From contig NZ_QMIG01000015.1 of NCBI RefSeq assembly GCF_003287285.1, forward strand, positions 1 through 64,000: DNA of 64,000 bases, given 5' to 3'. Below, in pieces: positions 17,276 through 25,678 of the stretch. Origin of the DNA: Phytoactinopolyspora halophila. GTDB lineage: Bacteria; Actinomycetota; Actinomycetes; Jiangellales; Jiangellaceae. A program made the translations under genes and the position numbers. Every line of letters begins with the position of its first letter. Positions within the stretch are counted from its first letter, which is position 1. The notes beneath the pieces were generated by a model. That model did no database searches and was not told the DNA's origin. It saw only the letters and a program-made list of their open reading frames with translations.

Positions 17276-18163
17276 ATGACGGGCGACGCAGCGGGTAACA
17301 GTCCCGCCGAGGGGTATGGCGGCGCGCCGACAGCCCGCCGAATGGTGCTGGGTGCACAGCTGCGACGCCTACGTGAAGCCGCCGAGCTGTCCCGCGCGGA
17401 GGCAGGCTTCACGATCCGCGCCTCCGAATCGAAAATGAGCCGCCTTGAGGCCGGCAGGGTCCGGTTCAAGGAGCGGGACGTCGCGGATCTGTTGACCACC
17501 TACGGCGTCAACGATCCGGTCGAGCGGGAGTCGTTCCTCGAAATGGTCGAGCAATCCAACCAGCGAGGCTGGTGGCATCGCTACAACGACGTGATTCCAA
17601 CGTGGTTCAACGACTTCGTCGGACTCGAATCGTCGGCGTCCCTCATTCAGTCATACGAGCATCAGTTCATCCCCGGCCTCCTGCAGACCGAGGACTACGC
17701 CCGTGCGGTCATGACACACGGGCGTCCGGAGTACGCGACAGACGAGATCGAACAGCGGATCGACGTGCGACGGCGTCGGCAACGGATCCTGGCGCGCCCG
17801 GGCGCACCGCGCCTGTGGGTGGTGCTCGACGAGTCGGTGCTGCAACGCCCGATCGGCGGCCGCCGCGTCCTCAAGGCACAGATCGACGCCCTGCTCGAGG
17901 CGACGAGCCTGCCGCACATCTCGGTGCAGGTCCTGACCTACGAGCACAACACGAATGTGGCCGAAGGGGCGTTCACGATGCTGCGGTTCGCTGAGCCGGA
18001 GCTCCCCACGATCGTCTACCTCGAACATCTCACCGGAGCGCTCTATCTCGACCGGCCAGATGAAGTAGAGACCTACGGCCGGGTCCTGGACACGCTGGCG
18101 GTCGACGCCGAGACCCCCGAGGACAGCCGGCAGATGCTGTCGAAGCTGCGCGCCGACGCCTGA
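17276..18163 (+). CDS. XRE-family regulator with DUF5753 domain (WhiJ-like)
   Basis: This 295-aa protein has an N-terminal helix-turn-helix (about residues 22-80: LGAQLRRLREAAELSRAEAG, SESKMSRLEAG) and a DUF5753 ligand or partner domain containing IPGLLQTEDYARAVM and the late VVYLEHL-type strand. GGAAGG precedes ATG 17276. Members such as WhiJ usually act with a DUF397 partner; the next gene downstream encodes one. It likely takes part in developmental or secondary-metabolism control, by family analogy only. Confidence 0.92.
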   Translation: MTGDAAGNSPAEGYGGAPTARRMVLGAQLRRLREAAELSRAEAGFTIRASESKMSRLEAGRVRFKERDVADLLTTYGVNDPVERESFLEMVEQSNQRGWWHRYNDVIPTWFNDFVGLESSASLIQSYEHQFIPGLLQTEDYARAVMTHGRPEYATDEIEQRIDVRRRRQRILARPGAPRLWVVLDESVLQRPIGGRRVLKAQIDALLEATSLPHISVQVLTYEHNTNVAEGAFTMLRFAEPELPTIVYLEHLTGALYLDRPDEVETYGRVLDTLAVDAETPEDSRQMLSKLRADA

Positions 18164-18332
18164 CGGCGCACTCCCGTTCTCCGCTAACAGCGCAGCAAAG
18201 TGCTCCACTAACGGCGCATCAACGGCTCCACGTCCGGCGACGCCAACTCATTCATGGCGTGCACTTCGTGCATCGGTCTCCTTTTGTACCTTTCTTCCGC
18301 ATTTTTACGTCAACGTGCAGAACGAGACTAAA

Positions 18333-18342
18333 AGGTGCACCT
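18333..18342. promoter_or_regulatory. Palindrome before the DUF397 gene
   Basis: AGGTGCACCT is a perfect 10-bp palindrome followed by a second partial copy (CTGCACATGCAT), in an A/T-richer stretch about 85 bases upstream of the DUF397 start. It could be a site for the XRE regulator; there is no direct proof. Nearby, 18183-18225 holds two loose copies of CTAAC-GCGCA-CAA. Confidence 0.3.
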
Positions 18343-18426
18343 GCACATGCATCAAAATCGTGCTACATTCGCCTGCAAAGCATCGATGCGCATGCTAGCC
18401 GACCGGTGTTACGGAGATGAGTTCGA

Positions 18427-19071
18427 ATGGACGAGGTCTTCAACGGCATGTCAGCGGCGGACGTCCCACATGCTGTCTGGCGCAAGAGCACTCGGAGCGG
18501 AGCACAGGGTAACTGTGTAGAACTCGCCCAACTACCCACCGGCACGATCGCACTGCGCAACTCCCACGACCCGGATGGCCCGGCGCTGATCTTCACGCAC
18601 GACGAGCTGGCGGCATTCGTCGCCGGCGCGAAGGCCGGTGAGTTCGACCTCCCCGAGCCCCACGAAACGTCACAGGGCCGAACACCGGCACAGCTGGACA
18701 CCAGCACCAAAGATCATCACGGCGGCACGCCCTCCCGCTACCAGGTGATCAATGCCGAGTTGCAGAACCTCACGAACCAGCTGCTCGCGGGTGACACCGT
18801 GCTCGACCGCGAGTCGTCGGAGCGGCTAGTGCGCATCCTCAGCGGCGTCGCACTGCTTCATCGCATGCACCGCGTCGATCGCAACGGCAACTGCACTATC
18901 TGCCGCACCAAGTCGCGACGGTGGCATCCCACGTCACGGCACGACGTGTGCTCGGTCTACGCCGCTCTGAGCCTGTACTTGGGCCGGTCGCTGATGGCGT
19001 CCGCCGAGCCACACGAGATGGCAGAACTGTCCGGACACTCGGCGCTTGGCCCGACGCGCCGCTCGTGGTGA
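18427..19071 (+). CDS. DUF397 protein fused to a Cys-motif domain
   Basis: Residues about 14-75 form a DUF397 domain: AVWRKSTRSGAQGNCVELAQ, IALRNSHDPDGPALIFT and a final LAAFVAGAKAGEFD. A linker leads to a second region (about 100-195) with NGNCTICR, a Trp, and RHDVCSVYAALSLYLG; three cysteines suggest a metal site. That second motif is usually met as a separate small protein near such loci, so the fusion is notable. It follows the XRE/DUF5753 gene by 263 bp and is presumably its partner. Confidence 0.85.
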   Translation: MDEVFNGMSAADVPHAVWRKSTRSGAQGNCVELAQLPTGTIALRNSHDPDGPALIFTHDELAAFVAGAKAGEFDLPEPHETSQGRTPAQLDTSTKDHHGGTPSRYQVINAELQNLTNQLLAGDTVLDRESSERLVRILSGVALLHRMHRVDRNGNCTICRTKSRRWHPTSRHDVCSVYAALSLYLGRSLMASAEPHEMAELSGHSALGPTRRSW

Positions 19072-19088
19072 GCGTGACGTGCCGTCGG

Positions 19089-19176
19089 GGCCGTAGCGAG
19101 CTCAATGCCGCCAGCTGACGATGAACCCCAACTCCAGCCCCCAAAGTCAACTGGCGGTATTGAACTCGCTACGGCC
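19089..19176. repeat. 31-bp imperfect inverted repeat
   Basis: Bases 19089-19119 and 19146-19176 are inverted copies with three mismatches and a 26-bp loop. Read as minus-strand RNA, two mismatches become G-U pairs. It follows the DUF397 stop by 18 bases, so terminator is the simplest reading, but the arms are unusually long. Confidence 0.75.
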
Positions 19177-19297
19177 TGCGTGCATCCCGTACGTCAACGG
19201 ACGCATACCCAAAACCGCTCCGTGACGGATGTGATCCGAACCCGGACGCGGTCATGGTTACACCGGCACATCACACCCACGTGCCGGGGAGGTAGCC

Positions 19298-19906
19298 ATG
19301 TACGCCGAGGAAATCCGTACCGCACGGTCGAGACCGCCCACCAACCGCTTGCGACCGCACACTCGCAAGACCATCCTCGTGATCCACGTCATCGCATCGG
19401 TCGCCTTGCTGGGCGAGGTATGGACCCTGGTCGCGCTCAATCTCTACTCGACACTCGCGGCCGATAACGAACTCGCCCGAGCGGCTTACCAGCTGATGGA
19501 CGTCCTCGTCTTCGCGGGCGGGATCCCGCTCAGCATGACGGCACTGGTCACGGGCGTTGCACTCGCGCTGGGCAGTCACTGGGGACTGGTCCGGCACTAT
19601 TGGGTGTTCGCCAAGCTGTTGCTGCTGATCGCGGTCATCTGCCTGGGCATGTTCCTGTTCCAGCCCGGTGTCATGGCCCAAGCCATCGAGCAGGGCTCGG
19701 AATCGGACACACAGCAGTGGCGCCAGGTCTTGGTGGTCACGGCGCAGCTCATCATGCTCGTCACCGCGACCACATTGTCGGTGTTCAAACCGAAAGGGCG
19801 CATCGGCTGGAGGTCGCAGCGGGCCGCCAGATCCCCGGGAGAGGTCTCGCACGTCCCGCGTCGCACCCGCGATGTCGCTCGCGAGCGGACGCATTCGCCG
19901 GAATGA
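19298..19906 (+). CDS. DUF2269-like integral membrane protein
   Basis: This 202-aa protein has four hydrophobic segments (about residues 25-48, 67-91, 102-124 and 143-162) between a basic N terminus and a basic tail. TILVIHVIASVALLGEVWTL at the first segment and a His in the second half resemble DUF2269-type or cytochrome b561-like small membrane proteins. GGGGAGGTAG precedes the ATG. Function unknown; it is convergent with the TetR gene. Confidence 0.7.
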   Translation: MYAEEIRTARSRPPTNRLRPHTRKTILVIHVIASVALLGEVWTLVALNLYSTLAADNELARAAYQLMDVLVFAGGIPLSMTALVTGVALALGSHWGLVRHYWVFAKLLLLIAVICLGMFLFQPGVMAQAIEQGSESDTQQWRQVLVVTAQLIMLVTATTLSVFKPKGRIGWRSQRAARSPGEVSHVPRRTRDVARERTHSPE

Positions 19907-19947
19907 TCACGCGACCGGGGTCGAGGTCCTGGCACCGAATCCGGCAT

Positions 19948-20610
19948 TCAGCCCGTGGGTCCGTACGCCCGCAAGAACGTCTCGACGCCCCGAAGGGCAC
20001 GGTCGTCGATCTCGGTGATCGCGGGCGGTTCTTGATCGATCGTGAACAGCGCCCGGTCCAGCTGCGCGCCCATGACCAGAAATGCGAAGTGTTCAGCGGC
20101 CAGCTCTGCATCGTCCACGCGGAGGGCGCCGCGTTCGTCGAGATGCCGCAATGCCTCAGCGAGTGTTGCCATCACCCGACCCGGCGCGCGGCTGTAATAG
20201 TCGGCGGCGAGTTCGGGGAAACGGGTGGCCTCGGCAATCAGGAGGCGGCGCAACGGAACGATCCGCCCGCCGACGACGGACCGGGCGAGCCGGACTGCTG
20301 TGGCTCGCAGTTCGGCAGGCACGTCATCCGCCTCCGCGAGCGACGACGCGGTGTCGGACGCAAACCGTTCCGCCGTGATCAACGCTTCGGCCAGGATCGC
20401 ACGGAAAAGCTCTTCCTTCCCGCCGAAGAGATTGTAGATGGTGCGCTTGGAAACCCGAGCCTCAGCGGCAACGTCGTCGACGCTCGTTCCGAGGTAGCCG
20501 TGCCGCATGAAGTGCTCGGATGCCGCCGCCACGATAACCGCTCGCGAGCGCGCCACCCGTGGATCGAGATCCGCGTCTTCGGCACGGATCAGCTCTGGCG
20601 GTGTTGCCAC
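19948..20610 (-). CDS. TetR/AcrR-family regulator
   Basis: This 220-aa protein has a TetR helix-turn-helix at about residues 21-66 (TSVDDVAAEARVSKRTIYNL then FGGKEELF) and an all-helical ligand domain with RLLIAEATRFPELAADYY typical of the AcrR-type C terminus. The start is GTG 20610 behind GAGGAGGG. It is divergent from the DUF998 gene, and the shared region carries tandem repeats suited to a TetR dimer, so local and auto-repression is likely. Confidence 0.9.
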   Translation of the reverse strand: MATPPELIRAEDADLDPRVARSRAVIVAAASEHFMRHGYLGTSVDDVAAEARVSKRTIYNLFGGKEELFRAILAEALITAERFASDTASSLAEADDVPAELRATAVRLARSVVGGRIVPLRRLLIAEATRFPELAADYYSRAPGRVMATLAEALRHLDERGALRVDDAELAAEHFAFLVMGAQLDRALFTIDQEPPAITEIDDRALRGVETFLRAYGPTG

Positions 20611-20633
20611 ATCGATCGCCCTCCTCGTCTGGT

Positions 20634-20690
20634 ACTAGCTAGTGCATTAATGCCCTAGCTAGTGTATTACTGTACTTAGTAGTGTAACTT
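20634..20690. promoter_or_regulatory. Tandem TetR operator region
   Basis: Palindrome ACTAGCTAGT (20634-20643) begins a series: CTAGCTAGTG-ATTA at 20635-20649 and 20655-20669, 20 bases apart, and a looser CTTAGTAGTGTAACTTA at 20675-20691. The two-turn spacing would put dimers on one face of the DNA between the divergent tetR and DUF998 genes. Confidence 0.7.
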
Positions 20691-20716
20691 ACCGCGCCGT
20701 GCCGGAGGTGCAGACA

Positions 20717-21415
20717 ATGAACAATCAGCCCTTACCGCCCGATGGATTCGATCGTTCCGCAGCGATCACCCGCTCCTTGCTCGGCTACGGAGTGATAGCG
20801 GGCCCCATCTATCTCGTCGTCGGCGTCATTCTCGGCATCGTCCGGGACGGGTTCGACTTCTCGCAGCACGCGCTGAGCCTGCTGATGCTCGGCGACTTCG
20901 GATGGATCCAGAAGCTCAACATCATCGTGGTCGGCCTGATGGTGATTGCCGCAGCCACCGGATTTGCCCGAGCGTTGCGCGGCTCGAGAATCGCGTCCTG
21001 GGCAGCACGACTCGTCGGCGGCTACGGCGCCTGCTTGATCGCGAGCGGGATATTTCCTCCCGACCCGATGGCCGGCTTCCCCGACGAATCGTCATCGGAG
21101 GACGGCACCGTAAGCGGAGTGCTGCATCTCGCGTTCGGCGCGATCGGATTCCTGGTCCTGGCCATCGCCGCCATCATGATCGCCCGCTGGTGCACGGGAC
21201 GGGGCGAGACTCGGCTGGCCCTGTACTCGCGCCTCAGCGCACTCGTCATCGTCGCCGGCTTCCTGGCAGGGGCAGCACTGGCCACCGAAACACCCGGCGT
21301 CCTCGCGCTCTGGATCGCCGTCGTTGCCGGCTGGGCCTGGCTGGCCACCACCTCGATCCATCTCTATCGCACCATTCCGCATCCCGACGCGCACCGCCGC
21401 CGGGCCGCCGCCTAG
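20717..21415 (+). CDS. DUF998 membrane protein
   Basis: This 232-aa protein has six hydrophobic segments and the DUF998 signature in order: GPIYLVVGVILGIVRDGFD, then FSQHALSLLMLGDFGWIQ and GIFPPDPMAGFP, ending WAWLATTSIHLYR. ATG 20717 is preferred to GTG 20699 because GGAGG lies eight bases before it. Function unknown; it is presumably expressed when the divergent TetR repressor releases. Confidence 0.88.
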   Translation: MNNQPLPPDGFDRSAAITRSLLGYGVIAGPIYLVVGVILGIVRDGFDFSQHALSLLMLGDFGWIQKLNIIVVGLMVIAAATGFARALRGSRIASWAARLVGGYGACLIASGIFPPDPMAGFPDESSSEDGTVSGVLHLAFGAIGFLVLAIAAIMIARWCTGRGETRLALYSRLSALVIVAGFLAGAALATETPGVLALWIAVVAGWAWLATTSIHLYRTIPHPDAHRRRAAA

Positions 21416-21450
21416 CTGGCCGTCGGTGATGGAGATGTATGAAGCGCCCA

Positions 21451-21516
21451 CTTCTTGGCTCTCCGGAACGTCCAGAGCGCTCGATGTCCTCCTGAACGTT
21501 CCGCAGAGCCAAGAAG
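21451..21516. terminator. 23-bp imperfect hairpin after the DUF998 gene
   Basis: Arms 21451-21473 and 21494-21516 are complementary except for two positions, with a 20-bp loop. It lies 36 bases after the DUF998 stop and before the iclR promoter, so it most likely ends transcription. Confidence 0.7.
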
Positions 21517-21582
21517 ACAGGCTCATCGCCCCCGCCACCCGGATAATCTTGACCAACTTGCGGGGTGTCGCTAGTGTAATGA

Positions 21583-21611
21583 CACTTAGTGATCCGGTGG
21601 ATCACTAAGTG
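21583..21611. promoter_or_regulatory. Operator of the iclR/TRAP operon
   Basis: CACTTAGTGATCC (21583-21595) and GGATCACTAAGTG (21599-21611) are perfect 13-bp inverted arms around GGT, 59 bases before the iclR start. The natural binder is the IclR protein encoded next. Confidence 0.75.
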
Positions 21612-21669
21612 AAACAACACCTGTAGGTCTCCATGATCACGGCGAGATGCCTGGTGTCGCGAGGGTGCG

Positions 21670-22506
21670 ATGAAACTAACCCGCTCGTTGCTGCGAGGCT
21701 TCGAGGTGCTGGAAGCGCTGGCCGAGGAAGGCCGGCCGCTCGGCCCCGCGAGAGTGGCCGAGCGCGTCGGCCTGGACAAGGCCACGGTGTCCCGCTTGCT
21801 CGCGACGCTGAGCCACGCCGGATACGTGACCCGCGACCCGACGGCGGGCAACTACCGGATCACCGCGCGCGTGCTCCGGCTCTCCCGCGCCTTTCTGGAA
21901 CAGTGCGACCTGCGCGGCATCGCCCGGCCCCACCTGACCCGGCTGCGAGACGAGGTCGGGGAAACCGTCCACCTCGGCCAGGCCGACGGTGATCAGATCG
22001 CCTACATCGACAAACTGGAAACGGCCCGATCGGTTCGCCTCGTGTCCGCAATCGGCCAGACCATGCCGGTGACCACGACGGCACTGGGCAAGGCCATGCT
22101 GTCCGCGCTCGACGAGCCGGATCGATCGATGATCATATCCGCGCTGGGCCTGCCGGCCCGCACGGCCCGCTCGCTCACCGATCCACAGGACCTCATCGAT
22201 GATCTCGATCGCACGGCCCGGCGCGGCTACGCCATCGACCAGGAGGAGAACGAGGACGGGGTGATCTGCGTCGCCGTGCCGGTTAAGGACGGCGACGGAC
22301 GGCTCGTCGCGGCGATCAGCATCTCGGGGCCGGACTTTCGCGTGGGACCCGAGGTGGACCGCCTCGGCACTGCCTGCCGCGACGCGGCCGAGGCGATCGC
22401 GCGAGACCTACCCGCGGGGGTGGTCGCGCAGGTCGGCTTCGGGCGCATCGCTCAGAACGACGCCTCACCCACCCAGCTGGGGACATACGGCGAGGAGAAC
22501 GAGTGA
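21670..22506 (+). CDS. IclR-family regulator
   Basis: This 278-aa protein has the IclR winged helix (LRGFEVLEALAE, ARVAERVGLDKATVSRLLAT) and the C-terminal effector domain with GETVHLGQADGDQIAYIDKL, TALGKAMLSAL and AVPVKDGDGRLVAAISISGP. It precedes a complete TRAP transporter by 13 bases and is thus likely its ligand-responsive regulator. IclR/TRAP pairs usually serve uronates or other carboxylic acids; the ligand here is unknown. Confidence 0.92.
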   Translation: MKLTRSLLRGFEVLEALAEEGRPLGPARVAERVGLDKATVSRLLATLSHAGYVTRDPTAGNYRITARVLRLSRAFLEQCDLRGIARPHLTRLRDEVGETVHLGQADGDQIAYIDKLETARSVRLVSAIGQTMPVTTTALGKAMLSALDEPDRSMIISALGLPARTARSLTDPQDLIDDLDRTARRGYAIDQEENEDGVICVAVPVKDGDGRLVAAISISGPDFRVGPEVDRLGTACRDAAEAIARDLPAGVVAQVGFGRIAQNDASPTQLGTYGEENE

Positions 22507-22519
22507 GAGGTGGAGGACG

Positions 22520-23671
22520 ATGACGGCACTCCGGCAAGCAAGCACCGACTGGCCCGTCCGGCTGGGTGCTCCCTTGGCCGTGCTGGCCCTGCTGGTTCCG
22601 GCCTGCGGGGGTGATTTCGGCGGCGATTCCGACGACGACGGCGGCAGCAGCAGTGGCGACGACGCGGACGCGGACGCCGAAGGTAGCGAAGGCCCTGACC
22701 TGTCGGCCCCTCCCGAGATCGAGTGCGAGGTCATCGAGGAGGATCTGGGCGAACACACGATCAAGTTCGGTATCGGACTGGCCGAGGATTCCCCACAAGG
22801 AATGGCGGTGCAGTTCTTCGGCGACTACCTCGACGAGTGCACCAACGGCCAGCTCACCGTGCAGCTGTTTCCGGACAGCCAGGTCGGCGATGACCTGGAG
22901 ATGATGGACGGGCTGCGCAGCGGCACGCTCGAAATGACCTTCCCATCCACGTCTCCGGCGGTCGCGTTCGTGCCAGAACTCGGCGTGTTCGACCTGCCAT
23001 TCTTGATGCCCGACGTCGAGGCGGCCGACCGCGTGCTCGACAGCGAGCTCGGGCAGCAGTTGCTCGACGAGTTCGATGGCACCGGGATGAAAGCGCTGGC
23101 CTGGGCCGAGAACGGGTTCCGCCAGGTCACGAACAGCGTTCGCCCCATCGAGAGTCCCGAGGACGTCGAGGGCCTGGACCTGAGGGTGATGGAGAACGAG
23201 ATTCAGACCACGATCTGGGAGGCGCTGGGCGCCAACCCGACCACCATGGCGTTCGGTGAGGTGTTCAGCGCGATGGAGCAGGGCGTGGTCGACGGGCAGG
23301 AGAACCCGTGGGTCACCAACCTGACGTCGAACTTCTGGGAAGTTCAGGAGTACGGATCGCAGACCCGCCACGTGTACACGCCGTTCATCATGATGATCGG
23401 CGAGGAGTTCTTCGACGAGCTCGATCCCGCCTACCAGCAGCTGATCCAAGAAGCCGCCGACGCGACGCGTGACTACCAGCGCACCATCTCCCGGGAGATG
23501 GACGAGTGGGCCCGGGGTCAGTTCGAGGAGAACGGTCCGGAGGTCAACGTCCTCGATGAGGATCAGATCGAGGAATTCCGCCAGGCGACCGAGGAAGTCT
23601 ACGACCAGTGGGCACCCGAATTGGGAGAAGAGTTCGTCGACGAGGTCCGGACGTTGGCGCGGCAGGAGTGA
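22520..23671 (+). CDS. TRAP transporter substrate-binding lipoprotein (DctP family)
   Basis: This 383-aa protein has a lipobox LLVPACGG near residue 30, an acidic Asp/Gly/Ser linker, then a DctP fold: FGIGLAEDSPQGMAVQFFGD, FPSTSPAVAFVPELGVFDLP, GLDLRVMENEIQ with the Arg that binds the substrate carboxylate, and MEQGVVDGQENP. The lipoprotein form is usual in Gram-positives. It is four bases from the DctQ gene. Confidence 0.92.
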   Translation: MTALRQASTDWPVRLGAPLAVLALLVPACGGDFGGDSDDDGGSSSGDDADADAEGSEGPDLSAPPEIECEVIEEDLGEHTIKFGIGLAEDSPQGMAVQFFGDYLDECTNGQLTVQLFPDSQVGDDLEMMDGLRSGTLEMTFPSTSPAVAFVPELGVFDLPFLMPDVEAADRVLDSELGQQLLDEFDGTGMKALAWAENGFRQVTNSVRPIESPEDVEGLDLRVMENEIQTTIWEALGANPTTMAFGEVFSAMEQGVVDGQENPWVTNLTSNFWEVQEYGSQTRHVYTPFIMMIGEEFFDELDPAYQQLIQEAADATRDYQRTISREMDEWARGQFEENGPEVNVLDEDQIEEFRQATEEVYDQWAPELGEEFVDEVRTLARQE

Positions 23672-23674
23672 CTG

Positions 23675-24238
23675 GTGGCTGCTTCGTCGCCTGGCGCTGA
23701 CGATGTCACCGGCGCGCAGACCGAGGCCGGCGACGCGCGCACCCAGCGTGGTCCTGTCCGCCGGAGTGATCTACCGCTGCCGTTCCGTCTCGTCGACATC
23801 GCCTGCAGTGCCGTCCTGGTGGTGCTCGTCGCAGGCATGCTGATCGTCGTCGGCTGGAACGTCGTCGGGCGTTTCGTCTTGGATCACTCGCTGACCTGGT
23901 CCGACGAGGCCGCCCGGTACATGTTCATCTGGATGATCTTCCTCGGTGCGCTCGTCGCGCACCTGCGCCAGGAGCACATCTCGGTGGAGTACTTCGTCGC
24001 CCGGGCGCCTCGACCGGTGCGGCTTGCTGCCGCGATCACCCGCGAGTTGGTCATCCTCGTCGTTCTGGGCATCATGCTGTGGGGTTCCACGCACGTGATC
24101 TCGACGACGTTCGGGCGCTCCGCGCTGCTCGGCGTGCCATTCAACGTCGTGAACTATTCGGTACCGGTCGCGGCGGCGCTGATGGCAGTGATGTCGATGT
24201 ATCGCCTGATCCGCCTGCTCACCGGGCGAGACGAGTGA
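23675..24238 (+). CDS. TRAP transporter small permease (DctQ family)
   Basis: This 187-aa protein has four transmembrane segments after a 35-residue polar N terminus. DEAARYMFIWMIFLGALVA and HLRQEHISVEYF match DctQ. The start is GTG 23675, four bases after the binding-protein stop. It pairs with the DctM subunit encoded next. Confidence 0.9.
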   Translation: MAASSPGADDVTGAQTEAGDARTQRGPVRRSDLPLPFRLVDIACSAVLVVLVAGMLIVVGWNVVGRFVLDHSLTWSDEAARYMFIWMIFLGALVAHLRQEHISVEYFVARAPRPVRLAAAITRELVILVVLGIMLWGSTHVISTTFGRSALLGVPFNVVNYSVPVAAALMAVMSMYRLIRLLTGRDE

Positions 24239-24247
24239 GGTCGAGCC

Positions 24248-25519
24248 ATGCTCTGGATCTTTCTTGCGATCTTGTTCGGCGGGATTCTCATCGGCATCCC
24301 GGTGTCATTCACGCTCGGCTTGTCCGCCGTGGTGCTGATGTTTCTCATGGACGTCGACCCCGCCGTGGTGGTGGAGCAGGCGATCCGCGGGGTGAACAGC
24401 TTCCCGCTGCTGGCCGTGCCGTTCTTCATCCTGGTGGGCGAGGTCATGAGCCGTGGCGGGATCGCGCGCCGGCTCGTGGAGCTCGCCCAGGCATGCGTCG
24501 GATTCGTCAGTGGGGGCCTCGGCCAGGTCAACGTTGCGGCCTCGATGTTCTTCGGCGGGATCAGCGGCTCCGCCGTGGCGGATACGTCGGCTATCGGCGG
24601 GATGATGATCCCGGCGATGAAGGAACAGCGCTACACCGGCGAGCACGCCACAGCGATCACCGTGTCGTCGGCGGTGATCGGGATTCTCATCCCGCCGTCG
24701 ATTCCGATGATCCTGTTCGGGATCGTCACCGAGACCTCGATCACCCGGCTGTTCATCGCGGGCGTCATCCCGGGCTTGCTCGTCGGCCTCGCCCTGATGA
24801 TCGCCACGTTCGTCACGGCGCGCGTGGAGCACGCCGGGCAGCGGCAGCGCTTCTCCCTCCATGCCCTGGCCGTGGCGTTCCGCCGCGCCTTTCTCGGCCT
24901 GCTGCTGCCGGTCATGATCGTCGGCGGGATCCTCGGCGGCGTGTTCACGCCGACGGAGGCCGCGGTGGCAGCGGCGATCTACTCCCTGCTGATCTCGCTC
25001 GTCGTGTATCGCGAGCTCAAACCGCGCGATCTCGTCGGGATCGCCATCCGCACCGCCCGGCTGACCGGCATGGTGTTGTTCCTGCTGGCCATGGCGATGG
25101 TCGTCGCCTGGCTGCTGACCACCGCCTTGGTTCCGCAAGAGCTAGTGGAGGCCGCGGGCCAGCTGACGAGCAACCCCTACGCGATCCTCGGGGTCATGGC
25201 GGTGTTGCTGCTGGCCGTCGGGGTCGTCATGGACCTCACACCGGCGATCTTGATCCTTGCGCCCATCATGACGCCGACCGTGGTCGCCGCCGGGATCGAC
25301 CCCGTCTACTTCGGGGTGATCATGTCATTTGTCCTGGGCATAGGGTTAGCGACACCGCCCGTGGGAACGGTCTTGTACGTGGGTTGCGCCGTCGGCCGCG
25401 TCAAGATGGAAGGGCTGGTGCGGAACATGCTTCCCTTCTACGGAGCCTTGTTGGCGGTTCTCGTGCTACTGATCGCGTTCCCGCAACTGGTGCTGTGGCT
25501 ACCGGGCACGCTGGGCTGA
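24248..25519 (+). CDS. TRAP transporter large permease (DctM family)
   Basis: This 423-aa protein has about 12 hydrophobic segments. Family marks include FPLLAVPFFILVGEVMSRGG, FFGGISGSAVADTSAIGG, IPPSIPMILFG and GIGLATPPVGTVLYVGCAV. It uses an ion gradient, usually sodium, to import the acid delivered by the binding protein. It ends the iclR-TRAP operon; tandem GC-rich repeats and a hairpin follow. Confidence 0.93.
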   Translation: MLWIFLAILFGGILIGIPVSFTLGLSAVVLMFLMDVDPAVVVEQAIRGVNSFPLLAVPFFILVGEVMSRGGIARRLVELAQACVGFVSGGLGQVNVAASMFFGGISGSAVADTSAIGGMMIPAMKEQRYTGEHATAITVSSAVIGILIPPSIPMILFGIVTETSITRLFIAGVIPGLLVGLALMIATFVTARVEHAGQRQRFSLHALAVAFRRAFLGLLLPVMIVGGILGGVFTPTEAAVAAAIYSLLISLVVYRELKPRDLVGIAIRTARLTGMVLFLLAMAMVVAWLLTTALVPQELVEAAGQLTSNPYAILGVMAVLLLAVGVVMDLTPAILILAPIMTPTVVAAGIDPVYFGVIMSFVLGIGLATPPVGTVLYVGCAVGRVKMEGLVRNMLPFYGALLAVLVLLIAFPQLVLWLPGTLG

Positions 25520-25525
25520 AGCCCT

Positions 25526-25584
25526 CCACGGTGCCGGGTGGGCCCGGTAGGCTGAATCCCCACGGTGCCGGGTGGTGCCCGGTA
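25526..25584. repeat. Two GC-rich direct repeats
   Basis: CCACGGTGCCGGGTGG and CCCGGTAG occur together twice (about 25526-25550 and 25559-25584), and each copy can fold through CCGGG and CCCGG. They follow the DctM stop and probably form back-to-back terminators. Confidence 0.6.
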
Positions 25585-25608
25585 GAACGCGATCAGGCGC
25601 TCCCCGAG

Positions 25609-25664
25609 CGGTGATCGTCGACGATCATGCACACGATGATGGACATCATCGTCGACGATCACCG
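25609..25664. terminator. 17-bp hairpin with nested stem
   Basis: Arms 25609-25625 and 25648-25664 are exact inverted repeats. Each arm is itself nearly palindromic around GTCGAC, and the loop holds a small nested GATGAT/ATCATC stem. It lies between the convergent TRAP and peptidase genes, so a bidirectional terminator is likely. Confidence 0.75.
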
Positions 25665-25678
25665 AGCCGCGAAACGCC

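Noticed and set aside
20635-20669. CRISPR-like or other short tandem repeat
   Set aside because: Only two to three imperfect units, palindromic, between divergent genes with a TetR regulator. An operator explains it better. No CRISPR array or cas gene was seen in the window.
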